Assembly (NCBI GenBank): GCA_035649895.1
Contig: DASRIS010000097.1
Coordinates: 1 to 16,275 of the forward strand
Direction of reading: 5' to 3'
DNA from: DASSUC01 sp035649895
Lineage (GTDB): Bacteria > Actinomycetota > Actinomycetes > Mycobacteriales > Micromonosporaceae
DNA: 16,275 bases
Below the pieces are notes generated by a model. That model was not told where the DNA came from, made no database searches, and was given only the letters and a program-made list of their open reading frames with translations. The translations under genes were made by a program, and so were the position numbers. Below, one piece after another: positions 7,756 through 14,371 of this stretch. Each line of letters starts with the position of its first letter. The stretch's first letter is position 1.

Positions 7756-8271
7756 CTACCCCTCGGGAGGTTGGTCCTCGCTCTGCTCCCGCCCCGGCTC
7801 CTCGCCGCGCTGGCCGGGCCCGCGCTCCTGCTGGCCGGGCTCCCGGTCGCGCTGGCCGGGCTCCCGGTCGCGCTGGCCCGGCTCGCGGTCGCGCTGGCGC
7901 AGGTCCTCCTCGCGCCGGCGCAGGTCCTGCTCCCAGCGCTGGAACAGGTCCTCGTCGTCCTGGCGCCGCTTGGCGAGGCTGGCCAGGAACTCCGGGTCGT
8001 CGTCGGGCGCGACCGGCCGGCGGGGGGCCGGCGCAGCCGCGGCGCCGCCGATGGTCGGACGCCAGCCGTTGCTGCGTGCCTCGGCGTGCTGCGGCCGGCC
8101 GGCGAGGAACCACGCGATCGGACCGATCGGCGCGAACAGCAGGATGATGAACACCCAGGCGACCTTGGGCAGGGCCCGGACCTCGTCGCTGTCGGCGGAG
8201 AGGCAGCTGATCAGGGCGAGCGCGACGAGGGCGACGTTGAGCACGAAAAGGAGGGCGAAGAGCCGGGCCAT
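7756..8271 (-). CDS. PLDc_N-type membrane protein with charged repeat tail
   Basis: 171 residues. Two hydrophobic segments (about 3-22 and 37-57) are linked by a short acidic loop. The second, with FAPIGPIAWFLAGRP, is typical of the PLDc_N domain (phospholipase D / cardiolipin synthase N-terminal region) found in many small actinobacterial membrane proteins with no catalytic HKD domain. The rest is cytoplasmic and very polar: an Arg/Asp/Glu/Gln-rich, probably coiled-coil stretch (about 98-126), then five 7-residue units of the form RDREPGQ (127-161). It is the first gene of the minus-strand series, 32 bp before the beta-helix gene. The specific function is unknown; a membrane scaffold or partner role for its neighbour is inference. 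Confidence 0.8.
   Translation of the reverse strand: MARLFALLFVLNVALVALALISCLSADSDEVRALPKVAWVFIILLFAPIGPIAWFLAGRPQHAEARSNGWRPTIGGAAAAPAPRRPVAPDDDPEFLASLAKRRQDDEDLFQRWEQDLRRREEDLRQRDREPGQRDREPGQRDREPGQQERGPGQRGEEPGREQSEDQPPEG
7789..7893 (-). repeat. 21-bp tandem repeat, five units, inside the PLDc_N gene
   Basis: Five consecutive 21-bp units encode RDREPGQ three times, then QERGPGQ and RGEEPGR. The first three units are nearly identical in DNA, which points to recent copy-number change. The unit length keeps the reading frame. Confidence 0.85.
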
Positions 8272-8399
8272 ACCCCATCATGACGCGCCACGGGGCAGCC
8301 TTGGCGGCGGGGCGGACGCGTGTTTGCCGGAAGCGTGTCTGCGGCGGGCCCGCCATGCCCGGTGGATGCGGGCGGACGGCCGCGGGTGAGAATGGGCCT
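8272..8399. promoter_or_regulatory. Divergent intergenic region with a 15-bp-period direct repeat
   Basis: The 128-bp gap between the divergent PLDc_N and 138-residue-protein genes must hold both promoters. The only clear structure is GCGTGTTTGC (8318-8327) repeated as GCGTGTCTGC (8333-8342), with a period of 15 bp and one mismatch. This could be a pair of activator half-sites. No consensus -10/-35 pair was recognised. Confidence 0.3.
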
Positions 8400-8816
8400 A
8401 TGCCAGAAAGGCTGACGGAGGAAGACAAGAGGACGCTGAAGAACGCGGCTTTCGGCGCGGTGGTCCTGGTGTCGCAGGCCGAGCCCGGAATGTTGGGGAT
8501 GGTCCGGGAGAGCTACGCCGCGGCCGGCGCGCTGACCCACGCCAGCCCGCTGGTCCGGGAGGTCCTCGGCGCGGGCGGCGTGCCAGAGCTGGACGGAGCG
8601 TCCCTGGCCGAGGTGGAGGCCACGGTGCTGCCGCAGCTGCGCGAGGCGCTGCGCATCCTGCGGGCCCGGGCGCCGCAGGAGGTCGGGAACTACGCGGAGA
8701 CGGTCCTGGCGGCGTGCGCCAAGGCCGCGTCCGGCTCCGGCCGGGTGACCGGCCCGGAGCGGGAGGCGCTGGCCAAGATCGGTGCCGCGCTCGACACGCC
8801 CACCGAGGCTGGGTGA
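8400..8816 (+). CDS. Small alpha-helical protein of unknown function, upstream of etfB
   Basis: 138 residues, beginning MPERLTEEDK. No signal peptide or membrane segment is present; the sequence is Ala/Leu/Glu-rich and reads as all helix. The C-terminal part (LAACAKAAS, then GRVTGPEREALAKIGAAL, about 103-131) looks faintly like the last helices of TerB-like proteins, but this is too weak to name it. The ATG at 8400 was preferred over an in-frame upstream ATG because the upstream residues are Gly/Arg-rich and non-protein-like. The gene is 133 bp before etfB and could be separately transcribed, since a dyad follows its stop codon. Confidence 0.65.
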   Translation: MPERLTEEDKRTLKNAAFGAVVLVSQAEPGMLGMVRESYAAAGALTHASPLVREVLGAGGVPELDGASLAEVEATVLPQLREALRILRARAPQEVGNYAETVLAACAKAASGSGRVTGPEREALAKIGAALDTPTEAG

Positions 8817-8826
8817 CCCCGGTCAC
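8813..8826 (+). terminator. Perfect dyad GTGACC-CC-GGTCAC over the stop codon
   Basis: A 6-2-6 perfect inverted repeat contains the TGA stop (8814-8816) of the 138-residue protein. The two-base loop is too tight for an ideal hairpin, and no T-run follows. It may be a weak terminator or a protein-binding site upstream of etfB. Confidence 0.3.
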
Positions 8827-8847
8827 GACCCGCCCCCGCCGGGTAAC

Positions 8848-8861
8848 CTACCGGCGGGTAG
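8848..8861 (+). promoter_or_regulatory. Dyad CTACC-GGCG-GGTAG upstream of etfB, candidate operator
   Basis: A perfect 5-4-5 inverted repeat lies 88 bp before the etfB start, and TAGCCT follows twice (8859-8864 and 8875-8880) as possible -10 elements. Its form resembles the TTAC/GTAA-type palindromes I recall for TetR-family regulators of fatty-acid oxidation in actinobacteria. That fits a gene pair carrying electrons from acyl-CoA dehydrogenases, but the match is from memory and the outer T/A pair is C/G here. Confidence 0.35.
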
Positions 8862-8949
8862 CCTCTGGGATGGCTAGCCTCACGGCAGGTCTGCCGGGCC
8901 AGCCCGCAGCCGCTTGCTCGTTCCTTGACTGGAGGGTCGTCCACGCGCC

Positions 8950-9729
8950 ATGAAGACTGTCGTGCTAGTCAAGCAGGTGCCCGACTCCACCGCTGAGCGC
9001 AGCCTGCGTACCGACGACAACACGGTCGACCGGGCGTCGGCCAACAACGTCATCAACGAGATGGACGAGTACGCCATCGAGGAGGCGCTGCGGATCCGGG
9101 AGGCGCACGGCGGCGAGGTCACCATCCTCACCATGGGCCCGGCCAAGGCGGCCGACTCGATCCGCAAGGCGCTGTCGATGGGGCCGGACGACGCGGTGCA
9201 CGTGGTCGACGACGCGCTGGCCGGCTCGTGTGCCGTGGCCACGTCCAAGGTGCTCGCCGCCGCGCTGCGCCGGCTCGAGCCCGACCTGGTGCTCTGCGGC
9301 GCAGAGTCGACCGACGGTGGAGTCCAGGTCATGCCGCACATGCTCGCCGAGCGGCTCGGCATCGCCGCCCTCACCGGTGCCCGCAAGCTGACCGTCGACG
9401 GCGGCTCGCTCACCATCGAGCGGCAGACCGAGGAAGGGTACGAGGTGGTCACCGCCGACACGCCGGCCGTGGTGTCCGTCTGGGACACGATCAACGAGCC
9501 GCGGTACCCGTCCTTCAAAGGCATCATGGCGGCCAAGAAGAAGCCGGTGCAGACCCACTCCCTGGCCGACCTGGACATCTCCCCGGACGAGGTGGGCTTC
9601 GCCGGGGCCACCAGCGAGGTCCTGGAGCACGCCAAGCGCCCGCCACGGCAGGGCGGCACCAAGGTCACCGATGACGGCCAGGGCGGGGTCCAGCTCGTCG
9701 AGTTCCTGGCGTCCGAGAAGTTCGTCTGA
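8950..9729 (+). CDS. etfB: Electron transfer flavoprotein beta subunit
   Basis: 259 residues, the normal length. It begins MKTVVLVKQVPD and contains the AMP-site region VINEMDEYAIEEAL (34-47), the GAESTDGGVQVMPHMLAERLG segment (117-137) and the beta-subunit signature NEPRYPSFKGIMAAKKKP (182-199). EtfAB accepts electrons from acyl-CoA and other dehydrogenases via FAD and passes them to ETF:quinone oxidoreductase; the beta subunit binds AMP and forms the partner recognition surface. GGAGGG stands 13 nt before the ATG, slightly far for a ribosome-binding site. etfA follows after 9 bp, and the pair should be cotranscribed. Confidence 0.97.
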   Translation: MKTVVLVKQVPDSTAERSLRTDDNTVDRASANNVINEMDEYAIEEALRIREAHGGEVTILTMGPAKAADSIRKALSMGPDDAVHVVDDALAGSCAVATSKVLAAALRRLEPDLVLCGAESTDGGVQVMPHMLAERLGIAALTGARKLTVDGGSLTIERQTEEGYEVVTADTPAVVSVWDTINEPRYPSFKGIMAAKKKPVQTHSLADLDISPDEVGFAGATSEVLEHAKRPPRQGGTKVTDDGQGGVQLVEFLASEKFV

Positions 9730-9738
9730 GAGGCAGCG

Positions 9739-10695
9739 ATGGCTGAGGTTCTGGTCGTAGTCGAGCACTCCGCGGGCGCGGTCAAGAAGGTCACGCTGGA
9801 GATGCTCACCCTCGCCCGCGGCCTGGGCACCCCCGCCGCGGTCGTCCTCGGCGGGCCCGGCGCCGCCGCCGCGCTGACGGACAAGCTCGGCGAGTACGGC
9901 GCCGGGAAGGTGTACGTCGCCGAGCACGCCGACCTCGACGGCTACCTGGTGGCGCCGAAGGCCGAGGTGCTGGCCGGGCTGGTGCGCGACGCCTCGCCAG
10001 CGGCCGTCCTGCTCGCCTCCAGCCAGGAGGGCAAGGAGCTCGCCGGCCGGCTGGCGGTGAAGCTGGACAACGGCCTGCTCACCGACGTGGTCGGGCTGGA
10101 GCCGGACGGCACCGCCACCCAGGTCGCCTTCGCCGGCGGCACGATCGTCAGGTCCCGGGTGACCCGAGGCGTGCCGCTGGTGACGCTGCGCCCCAACTCG
10201 CTGGCTCCACAGGCCGCCCCGGCCACCCCGACGGTGTCTACTGTGGACGTCAACATCGGCGAGGCGGCGAAGCTGGCCCGGGTGGTGGACCGGGTGGCCG
10301 AGGCCAAGGGGGCCCGGCCGGAGCTCACCGAGGCCTCCATCGTGGTCTCCGGCGGCCGGGGGGTCGGCAGCGCGGAGAGCTTCAAGCTCGTCGAGGAGCT
10401 GGCCGACCTGCTCGGCGCGGCCGTCGGCGCCTCCCGGGCCGCCACCGACTCGGGCTTCTACCCGCACCAGTTCCAGGTCGGGCAGACCGGCAAGACGGTG
10501 TCCCCGCAGCTCTACGTGGCGCTGGGCATCTCCGGCGCGATCCAGCACCGGGCCGGCATGCAGACGAGCAAGACGATCGTCGCGGTGAACAAGGACGCCG
10601 AGGCGCCGATCTTCGAGCTCGCCGACTACGGCGTGGTGGGCGACCTGTTCAAGATCGTGCCGCAGGCAGCGGACGAGATCCGCAAGCGTAAGTGA
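9739..10695 (+). CDS. etfA: Electron transfer flavoprotein alpha subunit
   Basis: 318 residues, full length. The C-terminal FAD domain is intact: GRGVGS (206-211), QTGKTVSP (249-256), GISGAIQH (263-270) and NKDAEAPIFELADYGVVGD (284-302). The N-terminal half is the alpha/beta domain shared with the beta subunit. It binds the redox-active FAD of the EtfAB heterodimer. A GAGAGGCAG ribosome-binding site lies in the 9-bp gap after etfB. Its TGA overlaps the GTG start of the next gene, so the GNAT fusion is translationally coupled to it. Confidence 0.97.
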   Translation: MAEVLVVVEHSAGAVKKVTLEMLTLARGLGTPAAVVLGGPGAAAALTDKLGEYGAGKVYVAEHADLDGYLVAPKAEVLAGLVRDASPAAVLLASSQEGKELAGRLAVKLDNGLLTDVVGLEPDGTATQVAFAGGTIVRSRVTRGVPLVTLRPNSLAPQAAPATPTVSTVDVNIGEAAKLARVVDRVAEAKGARPELTEASIVVSGGRGVGSAESFKLVEELADLLGAAVGASRAATDSGFYPHQFQVGQTGKTVSPQLYVALGISGAIQHRAGMQTSKTIVAVNKDAEAPIFELADYGVVGDLFKIVPQAADEIRKRK

Positions 10696-11783
10696 CCCAA
10701 GGGCCCGTGGCGCCAGACGCCGACGCGGCGGGCAGGCCTTCGGCCGCCAGCACCCGGCCCGCTGGCGAGACCGACACGCCGGTCCTCAGCGCGGTGTTCG
10801 GCCCGGCCCGGGTCGCGGCGCTGATGGCGCGGCAGCGGCGCGGGGCCGGCGTGCTCCTGGCGGCGTGGGCCGGCGGCCGGCCGGTCGGCGTGGCTCACCT
10901 GCGCGAGGAGCCCCCCGACGACCCGCAGCTGCGGCTGCGCCTGCCCGCGATGCCGGCCCTGGAGCACCTCGAGGTCGTACCGGCCCACCGGGGGCAGGGC
11001 GTCGGCACCGCGCTGGTACGAGCGGTCGAGCAGGCCGCGCGGGAGCGTGGCCACGCCTGGCTCACCGCGGGCGTGCCCACCGGCAGCTCCGGCGCGGCAC
11101 GGCTGCTGGCCCGGCTCGGGTACGACGACCTGGGTGAGGAGATCCTCGCCGGGGCGCGGCAGCTGGTGCGCTCGCTGGACCCGGCGGTGCCGGGCCTCGG
11201 CGCGTGGGACGCCTGGCACCCGGTTGAGGCGGCCCGCCAGCTGTCCGGTGTGGACGCGCCCTGGCACGTGGTGGGCGGCTGGGCGGTGGACCTGTGGCTG
11301 GGCCGGCAGACCCGCCGCCACTCCGACCTGGAGATCGGGGTGCCACGGCGGTACCTGTCCCGGATGCGCGCGCACCTGGCCGGGTTCGAGCTGTTCGTGG
11401 CGGGTGACGGCCGGGTCTCGCCGGTGCACGCCGCTGCGGACGTGCCCGCCGGACACCACCAGGTCTGGGTGCTCGAGCGGTCGGTGCCGGCCTGGCGGGT
11501 GGACCTGATGCTGCAACCCGGGGACGGGTCGGAGTGGGTGTTCCGCCGCGACGAGCGGGTGCGGCGGCCGTACTCCGAGATGGTCGGGGTGACCCCGCAG
11601 GGGGTGCCCTACCTGAGGCCGGAGGGCGTGCTGCTGTTCAAGGCCAGGCACCGCAGGCCCAAGGACGAGGCGGACCTCGCGGCGGCCCTGCCCCGGCTGG
11701 AGGCCGGGGCGCGGGCGTGGCTGGTCGAGGCGCTCGAGCTGGTGCACCCGGGCCACCCCTGGATCACCGCCCTGTCCCGGTGA
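10692..11783 (+). CDS. GNAT acetyltransferase fused to an aminoglycoside-adenylyltransferase-like nucleotidyltransferase
   Basis: 363 residues from a GTG that overlaps the etfA stop (GTGA). A polar leader (1-28) is followed by a GNAT domain (about 30-160) with the acetyl-CoA loop VVPAHRGQGVGTALV at 95-109 and GSSGAARLLARLGY at 131-144. Residues about 170-363 form a nucleotidyltransferase of the ANT/LinB-like type: GGWAVDLWLGRQTRRHSDLEIGV (195-217; first carboxylates Asp212 and Glu214), a third carboxylate Asp271 in WRVDLML, and the family-typical FKARHRRPKDEADL (316-329). Both active sites look intact. In M. tuberculosis the equivalent gene (Rv3027c) follows fixB and is, to my knowledge, a GNAT protein only. 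Substrates are unknown; antibiotic modification is possible, but the core-operon position argues for a housekeeping role. Confidence 0.85.
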   Translation: MTQGPVAPDADAAGRPSAASTRPAGETDTPVLSAVFGPARVAALMARQRRGAGVLLAAWAGGRPVGVAHLREEPPDDPQLRLRLPAMPALEHLEVVPAHRGQGVGTALVRAVEQAARERGHAWLTAGVPTGSSGAARLLARLGYDDLGEEILAGARQLVRSLDPAVPGLGAWDAWHPVEAARQLSGVDAPWHVVGGWAVDLWLGRQTRRHSDLEIGVPRRYLSRMRAHLAGFELFVAGDGRVSPVHAAADVPAGHHQVWVLERSVPAWRVDLMLQPGDGSEWVFRRDERVRRPYSEMVGVTPQGVPYLRPEGVLLFKARHRRPKDEADLAAALPRLEAGARAWLVEALELVHPGHPWITALSR

Positions 11784-11833
11784 CCGGGGCGGTGCACCGC
11801 GCGTCGGGCCGGCCGGCGGATAGGCTGGGGGCG

Positions 11834-13042
11834 ATGGCCTACCTCGACCACGCCGCCACCACGCCGATGCGGCAGGACGCCCTTGACGCGTACGTCGCCG
11901 CCGCCCGCGAGGTCGGCAACGCCTCCTCCCTGCACGCGGCCGGCCGGTGTGCCCGGCGCCGGGTGGAGGAGTCGCGCGAGCGCATCGCCGCCGTGCTCGG
12001 CGCCCGCCCCTCCGAGGTGGTCTTCACCAGCGGCGGCACCGAGAGCGACAACCTGGCCGTGAAGGGCATCTTCTGGGCCCGGCGGTCCGCCGACCCGCGC
12101 CGCACCCGGGTCGTGGCCAGCGCCGTGGAGCACCACGCCGTGCTGGACACAGTGGCCTGGCTGGAGCAGCACGAGGGGGCAAGCGTCAGCTGGCTGCCCG
12201 TGGACGCAGCCGGAAGGCTGCGGGTCGAGTCGCTGGGCGAGGTGCTCGACGCGTACCCGGACGAGGTCGCCGTGGTCAGCGCGATGTGGGCGAACAACGA
12301 GGTCGGCACGGTGCAGCCGGTGGCCGGGCTGGCGCAGCTCGCGGCGGAGTGCGGGGTCCCGTTCCACACCGACGCCGTCCAGGCGGTGGGGCAGGTGCCG
12401 GTGGACTTCGCCGGCTCCGGCGTCGCGGCGCTGACCATCACCGGGCACAAGCTCGGCGGCCCGGTCGGCGTGGGCGCGTTGCTGCTCGGCCGCGAGGTCG
12501 CCTGCACCCCGCTGCTGCACGGCGGCGGCCAGGAGCGCGACGTGCGCTCCGGCACGCTGGACGTGCCCGGGATCGCCGCGTTCGCCACCGCCGTCGAGGT
12601 GGCGGTCAAGAGCCAGCAGGAGTACGCCACCCGCGTGGCCGCGCTGCGGGACCAGCTGGTGGCCCGGGTGCGCGCGGCCGTGCCGGACGCGGTCTACAAC
12701 GGCGATGCCGACTCGCGCCTGCCGGGCAACGCGCACTTCTCGTTCCCCGGGTGCGAGGGCGACGCGCTGCTGCTCCTGCTCGACGCGCAGGGCATCGCCT
12801 GCTCGACCGGGTCGGCGTGCTCGGCCGGGGTGGCGCAGCCCTCGCATGTGCTGCTCGCCATGGGCGCCGGCGACCCGGTGGCCCGGTCCTCGCTGCGGTT
12901 CACGCTGGGCCACCCGTCCACCGAGGCCGACGTCGACGAGCTGGTCGCGGCGCTGCCGGCCGTGGTCGAGCGGGCCCGCCGGGCCGGCGCGGTACGCCGT
13001 CCGGCCGCCGCGTCCGGCTTCGGGACCGGCGTACCCTCGTAG
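11834..13042 (+). CDS. iscS: Cysteine desulfurase, IscS/NifS type
   Basis: 402 residues. It begins MAYLDHAATTPM, as in group I desulfurases. Key residues: His100 in EHHAVLD, the PLP-binding Lys206 in TITGHKLGG, and the catalytic persulfide Cys329 in GSACSAG. FTSGGTESDNLA (64-75) is the cofactor-phosphate region. It takes sulfur from cysteine, yielding alanine and a protein persulfide. The gene ends one nucleotide before mnmA, so it is the obvious sulfur donor for tRNA thiolation and may also serve Fe-S cluster assembly. GGGGG upstream of the ATG serves as the ribosome-binding site, 50 bp behind the GNAT fusion gene. The last 20 or so residues are an Ala/Arg-rich tail beyond the family core. 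Confidence 0.95.
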   Translation: MAYLDHAATTPMRQDALDAYVAAAREVGNASSLHAAGRCARRRVEESRERIAAVLGARPSEVVFTSGGTESDNLAVKGIFWARRSADPRRTRVVASAVEHHAVLDTVAWLEQHEGASVSWLPVDAAGRLRVESLGEVLDAYPDEVAVVSAMWANNEVGTVQPVAGLAQLAAECGVPFHTDAVQAVGQVPVDFAGSGVAALTITGHKLGGPVGVGALLLGREVACTPLLHGGGQERDVRSGTLDVPGIAAFATAVEVAVKSQQEYATRVAALRDQLVARVRAAVPDAVYNGDADSRLPGNAHFSFPGCEGDALLLLLDAQGIACSTGSACSAGVAQPSHVLLAMGAGDPVARSSLRFTLGHPSTEADVDELVAALPAVVERARRAGAVRRPAAASGFGTGVPS

Positions 13043-13043
13043 G

Positions 13044-14276
13044 GTGCGCGTACTGGCTGCGATGTCCGGTGGGGTCGACTCGGCGGTGGCCGCCGCCCGA
13101 GCGGTCGACGCCGGGCACGACGTCACCGGGGTGCACCTGGCGCTGGCCCGCAACCCGCAGACCCACCGCACCGGGGCGCGCGGCTGCTGCACGCTGGAGG
13201 ACGCCCGGGACGCGCGGCGCGCGGCGGACGTGGTGGGCATCCCGTTCTACGTCTGGGACATGGCCGAGGAGTTCCAGGCCGCGGTGGTGGACGACTTCGT
13301 CGCCGAGTACGCGGCCGGCCGTACGCCGAACCCGTGCGTGCGCTGCAACGAGAAGATCAAGTTCGCCGCGGTGCTGGACCGGGCGCTCGCGCTCGGCTTC
13401 GACGCGGTGGTGACCGGCCACCACGCCCGGCTGGGCGCCGACGGGCTGCTGCGGCGCAGCGTCGACCTGGCCAAGGACCAGTCGTACGTGCTCGCCGTGC
13501 TCACCGCCGACCAGCTGGCCCACTCGGTCTTCCCGCTCGGTGGCTCCACAAAGGAGCAGGTACGCGCCGAGGCGGCGCGGCGCGGGCTGGCCGTTGCGGA
13601 CAAGCCCGACTCGCACGACATCTGCTTCATCGCCGACGGCGACACCCGCCGGTTCCTGCGCGGCCACCTGGGGTCGGCGCCGGGCGACATCGTCGAGGCG
13701 GGCACCGGCGCGGTCCTCGGCCGCCACGAGGGGACCTATGGCTACACCGTCGGGCAGCGCCGGGGTCTTCGCCTGGACCGGCCGGCACCGGACGGGCGCC
13801 CCCGCTACGTGCTGTCGGTCACGCCGGTGAGCCGGACCGTCACCGTCGGACCGGCCGAGGCGCTCGACATGTCCACAGTGTACGGTGAGCGTCCGCTGTG
13901 GACGGCTGATGGCTCGGGCTCGGCTGGGCCGGTCGAGTGCGAGGTGCAGCTGCGCGCGCACGGCGAGCCGGTGCCGTCGATGGTCACCGTGGCGGACGGC
14001 CGGATGGTCGCGCGGCTGCGCCGCCCGGTGCGCGGGGTGGCGGCCGGCCAGGCGATCGTGGCGTACCGGCCGGACCCGGCCGGGGACGTGGTGCTCGGCA
14101 GCGCGACCGTCACGGGTGCCGAGCCGGCCGCACGTACCGGGCCGGCTGCGCATGCCGGGCCGGCTGCGCTTGCCGGGCTGGCCGCGCATGCCGAGCCGGC
14201 TGCGCTTGCCGGGCTGGCCGCGCATGCCGAGCCGGCCGGAGCGGACGCGGCGGACCTGATGACGGTTGACGGCTGA
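13044..14276 (+). CDS. mnmA: tRNA-specific 2-thiouridylase MnmA with Ala-rich C-terminal extension
   Basis: 410 residues from a GTG one nucleotide after the iscS stop. The N-type ATP pyrophosphatase loop AMSGGVDS occupies 6-13. The two catalytic cysteines are Cys101 (NPCVRCN, 96-102) and Cys194 (DSHDICFI, 189-196). TVGQRRGL (235-242) and the C-terminal beta-barrel follow, ending at about residue 355 (DVVLGSATV). The enzyme adenylates U34 of tRNAs for Lys, Glu and Gln and inserts sulfur to give 2-thiouridine. Family members usually stop near 355-370; here about 50 extra residues follow, made of Ala/Gly/Pro/His repeats (12-residue unit AEPAALAGLAAH). The extension lies beyond the catalytic core and probably does not block activity. 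Confidence 0.95.
   Translation: MRVLAAMSGGVDSAVAAARAVDAGHDVTGVHLALARNPQTHRTGARGCCTLEDARDARRAADVVGIPFYVWDMAEEFQAAVVDDFVAEYAAGRTPNPCVRCNEKIKFAAVLDRALALGFDAVVTGHHARLGADGLLRRSVDLAKDQSYVLAVLTADQLAHSVFPLGGSTKEQVRAEAARRGLAVADKPDSHDICFIADGDTRRFLRGHLGSAPGDIVEAGTGAVLGRHEGTYGYTVGQRRGLRLDRPAPDGRPRYVLSVTPVSRTVTVGPAEALDMSTVYGERPLWTADGSGSAGPVECEVQLRAHGEPVPSMVTVADGRMVARLRRPVRGVAAGQAIVAYRPDPAGDVVLGSATVTGAEPAARTGPAAHAGPAALAGLAAHAEPAALAGLAAHAEPAGADAADLMTVDG
14154..14237 (+). repeat. 36-bp tandem repeat at the 3' end of mnmA
   Basis: Copies at 14154-14189 and 14190-14225 differ by a single base. A partial third copy (14226-14237) and a degenerate half copy before 14154 extend the array. The unit length is a multiple of three, so copy-number change alters only the length of the MnmA tail. 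Confidence 0.85.
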
Positions 14277-14371
14277 CGCCGCAGGCTTGGGCAGCGGACA
14301 GCAAGCACACGCAGTGGACAACAGGCGCGGGCAGCAAGCGCGGGCAGCGGCAGAAGGTGGGGATCTGACAG
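14277..14371 (+). repeat. Low-complexity spacer between mnmA and the MetE-like gene
   Basis: The 95-bp gap is rich in GGCAGC-like words; GCGCGGGCAGC occurs at 14325-14335 and again at 14338-14348 (13-bp period). AAGGTGGGG near its end serves as the ribosome-binding site for the GTG at 14372. No terminator is evident, so read-through from mnmA is likely. Confidence 0.5.

Noticed and set aside
8280..8399. Earlier in-frame ATG for the 138-residue protein
   Set aside because: The added 40 residues are Gly/Arg/Cys-rich and would fill most of the divergent promoter region.
7724..8428. Extension of the beta-helix protein upstream by 235 codons in the same frame
   Set aside because: It would overlap the whole PLDc_N gene in another frame and bury the signal peptide that starts at the 7723 ATG.
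8965..10548. Long minus-strand open frame opposite etfB and etfA
   Set aside because: It spans both etf genes antisense and has a His/Gly/Arg-rich composition with no recognisable domain.
11534..11833. Upstream extension of iscS by 100 codons
   Set aside because: The extra residues are out-of-frame translation of the nucleotidyltransferase domain; MAYLDHAATTPM is the normal desulfurase start.
11609..13240. Long minus-strand open frame opposite iscS
   Set aside because: It is antisense to the intact iscS and parts of both neighbours, with low-complexity Arg/His/Gly/Ala composition.
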